Source: Amphiura filiformis (Eukaryota > Echinodermata > Ophiuroidea > Amphilepidida > Amphiuridae). Taken from it: a DNA stretch of 64,000 nucleotides. Shown piece by piece: positions 15,001 to 27,000 of the stretch. The DNA lies in contig NW_027305511.1 in the NCBI RefSeq assembly GCF_039555335.1, positions 310,001 to 374,000 on the forward strand, in the 5' to 3' direction. Below the pieces are notes generated by a model. The model was not told where the DNA came from. It made no database searches and was given only the letters and a program-made list of their open reading frames with translations. How positions within the stretch are numbered: the stretch's first letter is position 1; the number at the start of each line of letters is the position of its first letter. Position numbers and translations under genes: made by a program.

Positions 15001-18000
15001 TTACCCTAAATTTCAATGAATGTTGAAGAAATTGTTAAGAATAAAGATACAGAAATCATTTTATAAAGTTATAAAAAGTTATAAATTAATCATAAGTGAG
15101 CATGTACGGAAGGGGAGCTTCCAATTTCAGTTCATGATGATTAAACATAGGTGGGCAGGTGGCAGAAGCGAGGATTCCACTAAACGTTTGCAATGGGAAC
15201 ATTCTCCATAAAAGCATAATAATAGATGAACAAATAGTTGCCCTGTGCAGTGTGCATCTTCTTTTCAGCACGAAAAACACTGTGTTTTGGGCCCAAATAA
15301 GGTAAAATTGTTCAATTTGCGCGCTTCTCGCACTGGCACTTCACACACTAGCCTAATACTTTGCCTCCACTATATAGCCAACAGTTTTGAAATTTTTCCA
15401 AAATTTGGAGGGAAAATTGTAAAAATTAAGAGAAATAGTGTTAAACTACGGGTCCAAATTTCTTGAAAAGTTGGTACAATGATGGGTTCCCTTTCAAATT
15501 CTCAGCGGCACACCCCTACCCAAACCAAATTTGAGTATCCCCGGGATTAAACCAAGGTCTCGGTCTCGGTCTTGGTCTCGGAACTTAGAGGTCTCGGTCT
15601 CGGAAGGGGTGGTCTTGGTCTCGGAAGGTTTGATCTCGGTCTCGGTCTCGGTCTCGATCTCGGACGGGCAGGTCTTGGTCTCGGTCTCGGTCTCGGACAT
15701 AGAGGTCTTGACTACAACACTGCTAGATGGCACAGGCCATTAAATGAAAGGATGACTAGACAATATGGATGGCAGTAACATGATTCATAAAAGACTCATA
15801 GTCTTTGCGCTAGTGGCCAAAAAAATTCTTTCAGAGGCTAAATGCTCTTACCCCCATATTAAATGCTACACCATCATTTTAATGTTTCAGATATTCCGGA
15901 TAATCAGAAGACGCTAATTGCAACGGACTATAATTATTGTGGCAAGATATACGACATGGGTTATATTAACCCGTCTGATTTTCACCTACCATCGCAATAC
16001 ACGGTAAATCAATGTTTGTCAGTGCAGGTTTTTTTTAATATAAATTATGGATTTATTTTAGTAACCACTAAGAAATGCCTTTTTAATTTCCAGTACGAAG
16101 TATGTGATGGGGATACCTATTTCTCAGCCATGGAAGCAGCTAATTCAAAGAATAACCACGGACCAGTGTCCTTAAGAAACATGCCTGCCTATATAATACA
16201 GAGAAAACGGTCAATCACTCGCAGCTTTAAAGAGGAATTCGAGGCAAGTATTTCTGATTTTTATAGTTTCTCCTCTTGAATGGGGACAACAACATTCGTT
16301 AACTCACTTATAATATTGAAATATTGGTCAAATTTTCATTTTGTTATCCACCTTTTTTCGTAATTGACCACTTCGCCACCGTTAGTTATTTAAAGTTCAT
16401 TAAAATAGAAGTATAATATTATAAGTATAATGCATACGAACCCTATTGCTTGTTTTTGTGAAAGTATATATTTTAAAATGCACAATTTTTGCTACAGGTG
16501 CGCTTCTTTAAAGCTCGATGCATGACGTCAGTCAATCCCAGTAAGCTTCACGTCATATATTATATCCCATGTGTTCTCATTTATAAGCTTTGTAATTTGC
16601 TTGACTCTGTTTACTTCCAAAAGTATGAAGATTTATAATACTTCGGATCAATATTCAATGTGTTTTAATAGGCATTGGGAGCAGGATCCAACGAAGTTGA
16701 CTCTCCTGCCAAACCAACACCACTTGACAATCCATATGAGACCAAATTGCAAGTCAAATTAAATTCACGTAAGTTTTTTCTGACGTATATTACACCTTTA
16801 ACGACTCAAACCTTATTAAAGGTGTGTGACCCGATCCTCGTATAGTTTGATCAGCTCGAAATCGGCGGTCCTTCTAACATCGCGAATTAATATCAATATA
16901 TTTTGAATTGTCTTGTGGCATCTCGTCAGAAGTATTACAAATTATTAATTGAAGACCCTATACTTTGTCTACTTTCTTTAACACGCAAATATAGACCAGG
17001 GAGATCAACTATATTAATCTTAACATGGGTCTACTTTTCGGCGTAGGGGTAAATGCCTAATAATTCCCGCCGATTACGAGCTGTTTTGACGTACTATATG
17101 ACACCTTTTAACGACTCAAACTTTAAGGTGTGTGGCCGAAGTATGTTCGGCATTGCTATACACGTTTTTGCTGTAAACCGTTGGCACAATATAAGTCGGA
17201 ATTTGGAAACAAGTTATTTTAATGATGGGCCTCGATATAAGACGTAATCATGAAATCAACTTTGCTCACTATATTAAAATTTTACCAACATATTGCTATA
17301 ATTTTGTTCTTTGTCCCTAGAACGTATCTAGTATAAGACTGACATTGCTTGTAAAACATCACATTTTATTATATTGGTGTAAAATTTTCATCCAGTAGTT
17401 TAAAACGTCATTTTTCTAAATTAATCAATTACTGGAACTAAAATTTGTTACGTTGCATTCGACACCATTGGACTCCATCAGACATCTTATTTAATGATGG
17501 TGTAACGGCAGACGACAGGGCCCGTCGAAGGGGAAGACTTGTAATGCAGAAGGGGCACTGGACACCTCTTCAATCCAGAAGAGACAGTCACCTTAGATAA
17601 GAAAGCGCGGTGGTTCGAGAGAGGAGCTAGGGAATTAATATGGGAGAAAGTGGAAGAGTCGGCCATTAATAAGAAAGGGGGGTCCGCTTCCAATTGTTAT
17701 ACACATGTGACCCGGCATTACAAGACATTCAACGACGTCTGACGCAACATATCGGACACAGCGTAGCAAAGTGAGTTGCAATTTTATGTTAAAGAATTAA
17801 AAAGATTAATTTTAAAATAATATTACCTATTTATTTCCTTCAGATGACTATTGCCTTAGTTATTCCACGTCATTGAAGTTGCCATATGGAGTAAATGCAG
17901 TATTCATTCACGTAAGTAATATTATACATATGATTACGATGATGATCGATCGAAAGATTGAACTTATTTGTTTCTATTGCATAAGGAGGAGGAAGAGGAG

Positions 18001-21000
18001 CAATTACAAGGAAGGAAGAAAATAGACATGGTTTTGAAATTATTGCAGTCATTTTAAATTATTGTTCACAGTGGTAATACGAATGTATTTTGTTTATCAC
18101 TATGTGATTTTACAGGGCCATGAGAAGCCAAATGCATATATATCTGCTCAAGGTAAATTTAAATTATACAGTACTACCTACACTATTCATTAAAAGTATT
18201 AGAACATCTCTCATGCTAACAACTACTATGAGCCCATTAGCTCAATTAATATACGTATTAAGAATGGATTTTTTTCCCGCAAAATTCCACCACTGATCTG
18301 GAAGGTGTCTACATCAACCGCACGGGCCAAATATTAATTAGGGTGTGTCGAGATATTTTGTAAAATAATTCTTTTTTAGAAAATGTGCTTTCCATGAGTT
18401 TACATTATGGTTCTCATAATGTAGTGCATTTGTCTAAAATGTCGGATTTAAGGAGGCTGAAATTGAGCTTTGTGTGGGACACACTTTCGGACTTTGGGCA
18501 ACATTCTTCTCTTATCATGCTTATTATCAAATTTATTGGTGAGGTGATATTTCCTAAACTTCGTCAATAATTGGCATTCGGCAGAGCTGAATGCACTTGC
18601 AATGTAACATTTTTTGGGGTGAAAATTGGAGGAGCTTACCATATGGCTCTTAAAATTGGTACGTACTCAGATAGTTTGAATGTCCCTACTGGGGTCAAAT
18701 ATTGTAAACTTACGGTGCAAAAACAACTGCGCGGATTCCTGGTTGTCCAATTACCTCAAACTGTTTATTTGTGTACAGTAAGATTATAACACTTGGCCCC
18801 AGGGGGTCGTTCAAACATTTTGCCACTTTTAAGAGTCAAAGGCTCCTCCCACATTCAAAACTGGTACCTTACAAGTGCATTGTATGAATGAAGAGATTTA
18901 TACGTGTTGGGAATAGACATGCAAGGTATATTTTAAAACCGGTGAACAACACTCACTTTTTGAACGTAATATTTCAGAGAAACCAATCTCCGTCATCAGC
19001 GGTGTAATGCTGTTTGGTAGACTGACTGATGATTCGGTTCAAAAAGAAATGTTGTTGACCAGTTTAAAAATATACCTTGAAGTGCATTTTAGTTCTGATC
19101 AACACTTATTGGTATTTAGGTTCAGTACATATCACCCCAAACTTCAATAAATTTGATAATATCAGAACAATGTTCACAAAATCAGAAATTTGCCCCCCCA
19201 CCCGGAAAACCCAATTCAGTCTCCTTAAATCCGCCATTTTAAGCTAGTCCACTACATTGTGGGCACCATAATGTAAACTCATGGCAAGCACATAATTATT
19301 ACATAGCCATTTATTAAGTGTCATTTCAACCTTGCGGTCACAGCTCATATAAATTATAAATTATCTATCAAAAATTATTTGACACCAATTGCCGACACAC
19401 CTCTAAAAATAATTAATCATTGCGGTTTATGCAGCACCTTTTCAGATTAGTCTTGGCACTTTGTAAAGAAATACTCCATACTTAATGTCAAGTCTGTATT
19501 TCTAAATTATTGGTACTTATGGTACCATTTCATTTTTTGGTACCATTTCATTTTTTCTTCAGAACATTAGTATCATATAGCTGTGAATATGTTCTATGGA
19601 AAGTAAACTGTATTTTGGCTGGTTTGCAATTGTATCGCTGGTCCTAAAATATAAAAAGCATGACGTCAAAATTAATTTGAATGTTCCTCCAAATCGTTTT
19701 TAGATCAACAAACTACCTGTTATATTGATGAATTGGTTACTATTCTCGCAACAGAAATGTTCACTTACGTATAAGCTTTCGGCTTTTCAAACTGATGTTA
19801 TTGATCTTGATGAGTGACACATAACGAGTTGTTGTTAACAACGTCATGTGACAGGATGTTACGGTAGACTAGTGCCAGGTTGCGTCGTCCCTTGTTATTG
19901 TAGGTTGCTGAGGTGTATGTGGATGTTTATAGCCTCCCTCACTCCTCTGCTGTACCAGTTAAGTCTTGATCAAGAACATTAACATTGTTCCAGTCCACAT
20001 TATGTTTAGTAGCTTTAACATGTTAGGCCACAATGGAGGAAGCCACGGTCTTCGGTGCTCAGCTAACCTAGCTTTAGTGAACGCTCCGATTCACCGACAC
20101 AGGCCGCGTCGCAGTCATCACAGGTTATGTGATAGACTGTCCCAGTTTATCTGGTCGGTTGTAGTCTTGTCCTTCGGCGCTACAACGTGATCCCGGATAC
20201 AGTTCACGGGTTTGTAATGAGTCCTGATGCCTTTAGCTTGGAACAAGCGTGCCATGGTCTCCGGGGGGGTCACTCCCATTGTGGCCTGTACACCATCCGC
20301 GATAATGAAAACACGTAAAAAGGGTAGTTTTTCGTGGGTAAGCACGATACGCGCGTAACGCGTTTAGGGTGTCAAAACATGAAATATTGGAAAAAGGGTA
20401 GCAAAATTGCAATTGCTAATACGCGGAAATGAAATTTAGGGTATGAAATTTGATGCAAGGAATAAAATCCCTGTTTAGGGTATTGTTTTAGCCAAGGGTT
20501 AAATCCTTGTTTAGAGTGCTTTTCAAAAGTTGATTATCGCGGATGGTGTACAGGCCACAATGGGAGTGACCCCCCCGGGCATGGTCTCTGACACCCCTGA
20601 ATGTAGAGGAGGACTACATTACCTTTGCAAATTACCTGTTTCTTTTGAAAATTGAAGCCCAGTATCAATCATCTTGGGATTAGTTTTTCACTTTCGAAAT
20701 AGCCCTCACAATTGCTTATCAATGGATCCATCATTAAAATAACGTGTACGTTTTGACAGGTCCTCTAGAAGACAATGTTGAAGACTGGTGGTACATGATT
20801 TGGGAAAAACGTGTGGTTGTTATAGTTATGGCTAACGACGTGACAGAAAACGGAGAGGTTAGTAATTTAATATTAAGCTACTTTAGGCTATTCCAGTTGA
20901 TATCCGTGCCCTCCCATGGAAGTCATGACCTTAATATCCCACGCAGGGTTTGTAAATTTCAAATGCAGTCAGGTAACCCAATTTGAAATTCACAATCCAT

Positions 21001-24000
21001 CTCCCTGTGTGAGGGATTAAGGTAGAGATCGGAATTCCCCGTTTTGTAAATGTTAAATTCCGTGTCGTTTTCCATTTCCATATTAAAAAACCCTATATAA
21101 ACAAAGGTTTCTATCTAGGCACACTGACCAACATGGCGATACACATACTAACCTCGCGAAATCGTCGATATATCCGAAACAAGTCATGAAACTGCAAATA
21201 TATGACCCCTAAAGGCATGTAATAATAAATTTGAGGTAAATTTCAGTGAAATATTTAATCGGTTTGTGCATTCTGTTAAAAGTACATTGGAAATTAGACC
21301 AATATTAGCTTAAATTGTGCATGTTGTTGCAATCCGTTTTCTAATTGGAATTCCGTGAAATTCCTCCGTTTTTCGTAAAACGGAGAACTTCAGGCTCTAG
21401 ATTAAGGTTATTTCTTTCATAAGGAGTGTATGGATTTCAAATGGAATAGCGCATTTTGACCAACATAGGCCTAGTAATTTCTAATTATGTTAAATATGCA
21501 AAAGTATGTTATAGTTGAAGACATATTAAAGAAAGTGATTTAACTATTTTTAAACGACCAGAGAAATCTCCTCTCCGTCATCACTGACACTGACTAACTG
21601 ATCCCCATCATCTAGTCCTTGACGTTGGTGGTGTCTTATAGTAAATACCTGTTTTGTACATAATCGTAGATCTTTGAAAACTCACAGCCTCGCACTAACA
21701 GAACATAATTGGGTGTCCCAGAATGATTTATAACGTGTTTGAACAAAATATTAAAAATATATACTCAACATTGTATCTAATTTTAATCGGTGGAATACGA
21801 TGACACACATGTCTCCTACTTATTCTGTGACTGTCATATAAATAGCTTGATTCGTTTTGGCGTGACATTGATATACTTAAAGTGGACAAAAACTGCATGT
21901 GTGTAATTTACAGCGCAAAGGAGTCATAACACTGGATACTTTATCACCATTTTCCTGCCGTATTGTGTAATATATTGGAGAAATCCTACATTATTTTATA
22001 GGAAATACACCAAATTTGGCACAGATGTAGAGCTTACAAGGCTGAATAACTCTTGATATGGGATTAAGTGAAACATTTCAATATGACTTCAGATATTTAG
22101 GCTGAAAAACATACTTTCTATGTGATTTTGACCACAATTCTTACCAAAAAATGTCATTACTACAGAGGATATCACTTCCGCAAGGATCCTTCGCAGTAAA
22201 TTCTAATCTTCTCCGAACGATTTCGCCGAACGCGTTGTTTCGTTGAAGAGTTTAAAATCCATTTCATTACTATTCTTTTAAGAAAATTCTTTCTTAGTTT
22301 AAAGCTGAATCTATACTCGATAGCTTTTGTAGAAAAGTGAATCGCACTCATGTACAGTGTGCAAAGAAATAGTTTTTTGATCATGCGTGCGAGTTTTTTC
22401 TTCAAAAGTTTTACTATTTCGTTTCAACACACAGTCCATCTGCGAAAAATACTGGCCAGATGAAGGCGAACTGAACAAGTATGAAATATTAATTGTACAA
22501 AATATGGACGAAGAAATGTATGGACCGCAGTGCACAATGCGAACATTGGAGCTGACAAAGGTATACTCATTTTAAAGTCAATTTGTGTTTCTTTAGATGG
22601 TCCCTCCGTGTCAGTAACCCAGGTCGGTAGGGTAGGCAAGGAAGAGATGGGGGCATTTCAGCCCATTTTTGACCATTTTGACCCCTTGAAAGTTGTCTTG
22701 CCCCCTCTCACCCTTTGAAAAAGTGCTGGCTACGTCACTGACTCCGTATGTAAACACATTCAGGTCTTGACATATTGCTCAAGTCAGTCTGAAGCTGCCC
22801 GAGCGAAGTAAACCACGCAGACGACGTGGCCGCATCGTTGTTAAACGGTGATGAACAACGGTGAAACATGATTGAATCCCTTTCAACAACGAAAAGAAGC
22901 TAAAGATCGTATAATTCAGATGATTATTTCATGAGGAATGTCAGTTAATCATTGCCACTCAGCCTTACAAAAACTTCGATGATGTTTAGCCGCTGAAAAA
23001 TACTGAATTTAATTTGTAAAGCTTGCATACGCACACAGGTTCCAAACATGACGAATTTTACGCGCTCTCGCGCAACGCGTAGTCTCGCTCGCGTTCGCGT
23101 ATACGCTATAGTAAAAGTGTGTATTCATCACGGATTAACAACGGTTGGCTCCTGTGCAAAGGCATAGGAGGAGTTGTTGAAAAACAAATTAAGCATGGTG
23201 ACTTATATGGAAAGAAAAGAGAGGACACTTTGATATACAAATCAAGGCTACTCCTAACAAGTGAAGTGAATAATAATATTACCACCAGCCTGTAGTTCTG
23301 TGTCAAGAGAAAGGATAGTCTTAATACAATCATATCGACACTGAGATTTTGCTGCTCTTACTTCTGTTGTACATATGGAGTTGATGATGTTGCTGATGAC
23401 GTGCTGGTTGATTGTCTTGTTACGTTTGCTTTATTTTACAGTTGAGGTTACTGTTAGTTGTTGCAGCAGTCACTTCTATCTTGTAGTGGTTTTATGTTCT
23501 TCTTGATTTAGTTAAGACAATTATGCAACTATGCAGCAATTGCCTCATTATTATTCTTAAGTATCCTGCTAATCTGCTGTATAATATGAGACGTAAAATG
23601 TAATTGATAAAATAAGGGACCGTTCACAAACACTTGTTAGGGGGGCCTGATGCAAAAAGGGGGGCCCTGAAAATTTTTCCTGGAAAAATTAAGTTTATAA
23701 GCTTTTCTATGGGGTTGACCCATAATTTTCATGTCAAAAAGGGGGACCTGAAATTTTGAGGTCTGTAAAGGGGTGCCCTGACAAATTTTCGCGATGAATT
23801 TTTTTTTGCATCAGGCCCCCCCTTACAAGTGTTTGTGAACGGTCCCTAAGTACATCATACTTTATTCTACACCTCTAGGCATGTAGTGACGAAGTTCGCC
23901 AAATCAAACATTTCCAAATGTCCAGCTGGCCTGAGCGAGAAGGACCAACGTTCATACAACCACTCCTTATAACATTGGATAAAGTTAAAGCTGCTAGTTC

Positions 24001-27000
24001 AACATCCGGGCCACCGATACTGGTACATTGCAAGTACGTACCTTTAAATGCTTCAAATAAAGTTGTGTCTTTGTAGATATGATTCAGCATTCTCTTATTT
24101 AATCAATTATTTTTTTTCCTGTCTCTGTTCATTCCTCCTGTTCTTTTCTACGGTACTTTAAAGTATCTGACTACTAGCCGATATTAGAGGGCATATATTT
24201 TGCTCAGACAACATCATATCATTGGAAAACTAATATTATGAGGACAATGACAATGACAATTCTTCGAACGAGACAGATTTGGTCTTGAAGCTACAGTGAC
24301 ATCATGATATGAACACGTCCAGCGTTGTGAGAGAATGGACTGCCAACATCGTCAATGCACAGAACGTATTGTGTTGTTTCCATCATAAAAAAACAACCCC
24401 TGAATCAAGTATTACAAAGTTAATGGTTTTGGCACATATGGGAAAATTCAGGCAAATTCTGTTTTACTTGAGTTTAACGGGATGTGTTTAGAATATAGCA
24501 AGCAAAAACAATGGTGTTACAGTTTTGTCTAGCTCATATGTAAATTAACCTGTCTAAAATTATTTTTACCAACACAATTTTCAGGGAAAATACGAATAAA
24601 CAATTGCAACAAGTGTTATTGTAATGTAATAATTATTTTATTGTTGTTCGGCAATATATATGCCCTTTAATGTGTTTTTTTCATATAAATATTTTTCAAA
24701 GCACGGGGAGTGGTCGAACTGGTGTTGTAATTGCTGTGGACGCCATGTTAGATATGATGCGTGGTCCAGACGCTAAAGTTGATGTTTATGATTTTGTGAA
24801 ACAAATGCGTGAAATTCGAGCTGAAATGGTTGAGACAGTTGTAAGTTGTATTAATTCTTGATTTTGATATTGGTTATGAATATCCAAAATTGTAGCTATT
24901 AAATGTAAAGATTTCTCTCACGAGATACATACAGTTCAAGACCCATAATTCTTTCAGCTACAAATGTCCTTATATAAACCTTTATTGTTATGAAAAAAAT
25001 CTTCCTAGAAAGCAAATAAAAGTAGGACTAAAGATCATTAAGTAGGGAATTTATTCGAATATGTTATGCTATGAATTAAAGTTTTAACTTCAACACTACA
25101 CTAATTTTCGCTCACCTGGAACGTTTTCACTAGTCCGACTAGCGTCTACAGCAGATGGTGATGCTGTGATATCTTGTCTACAATCGGGATATTCCTCACT
25201 GATGACGTCATAGGATGTTACAATGTAGCGCCATTCTGTCAATCACATGACGTCATCAGTGAGGAATATCCCGATTGTAGACAAGATATCATCGCAGCAT
25301 CACCATCTGCTGAAGACGCTAGTCGGACTAGTGAAAACGTTCCAGGTGAGCGAAAAAAAGTGTAGTGTTGAAGTTAAAACTTTAATTCATTTTATCTACC
25401 ACTACGTATGAATATCCACTGTTATACTAGTTTAAAAAAATATATGGCTTGGTAAGAATTATATATTATTGTTATTTTTGAGTAAAAGAGAAAGTTAATG
25501 CTAAATTATTTTAAAATCTAATCGAAAATCAAATTTCGATGTCATTTAAGGCACAATACACGTTTATATACGATGCACTACTCGAGTCTTTACTCGCCAA
25601 GAAGACAGGAATACGGGAACATGAATTCTGTGAGATCCTTGAAAAACTGCGAAAGGTCAACCCTAGAACCAAAACGTCAAAACTAGATGATCAACACCTG
25701 GTAAGTAATATAATGTCCGCAGTGCAACTTCTGTACAACTTTGAGCAGGATAAAGGGAATTTTAATTTAAACAATATTGAAAACAATTCATCAGTAACTA
25801 TTATTTTAGTTTTTAACACTACAGTGTGTGACAGTTAATCTGGAAACCCCTTTTCCCAGCAAACACACAATGTTTTACAGAAAAGGTTTAAGGGGGTACT
25901 ACACCCCTCGATAAATTTGTGTCTAATTTTTCATTTTTCTCACAAACTAATAACACAGTGGTAACACAATTTATGTATATTATAGGGGCAAGGAATCCAA
26001 TTACTACAATGGAATTTCAGTGACCCAAGACATGCAGTTCGTTATTTATGATAAGAAATAAGGTACCGCTAGGATGTACCTCATTTCCTATCATATATAC
26101 TGAACCGCTTGTCTTGAGTCACTGAAATTTCAGTGTAGTAATTGGATTCCTTGCCCCAATAATATACATAATTTTTGTTACCAGTGTGTTACGTTACGAA
26201 CCGCTTGTCTTGAGTCACTGAAATTTCAGTGTAGTAATTGGATTCCTTGCCCCAATAATAAACATAATTTTTGTTACCAGTGTGTTATTATTTTTTGAGA
26301 AAAATGCAAAAAAAACTACAAATTTACCACATGGGTGTAGTACCCCCTTAAATGTCGGGTTATATACAGGGTATAAAAACGTTTAAATAACATTCATAAA
26401 ACATTTTTGAAAACGTAATGCAAAATGATCTAACAGAATGTTATTTAAAGTCATAATGTAACGATCTTATAATATGAATTTGGTTAATTTTTTCAAACCT
26501 GATTTTTTGGCATATTTGTAATGTTTACACATGTCACAACTTGCACCTAAATGGAATCAGCCAAATTTGTTGTGTTTGTAGGTAAACAGAGCAAAGTTCG
26601 ACATAAAGTAATAATTCAAAGAATTATGACTTTATGTCCTCCCATAGAACTGTGTGTTAAACGGTCAAAATAACAAGCAGTGTTTCTTTCACTTTACCTC
26701 GTTATTTCAGCTCAAAATGGACAGAAACCATTCCCGATAATTATTACTAGTATTGTTTCAGCATTTTGAGTATATAATGACAAATTTAAAATTTGAAGGA
26801 AATCGTACATTAAGCCTTTAACTGTTGACAAAACATTTTGCAAAAAATGTTTGCCCAAAATATTTTATAATAATGTTTGAAACGTATAATCGTATTCATG
26901 ACATCTATATAACCCGACATTCATGTTATTAAAACGTTTTGAGAAAACGTTTTCAGAATATTTTTTTTTTTTCTGGGATTTCAGATAATCGTGTTCAGTC

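Noticed and set aside
15494-15778. Overlapping frames with SETETET- or VSVSVS-type repeats
   Set aside because: These are translations of the GGTCTC tandem repeat at the hAT-like element's right end.
17053-17247. Open frame in the intron before exon 17844
   Set aside because: No similarity to PTP sequence; it overlaps the direct-repeat pair and breaks the phosphatase frame.
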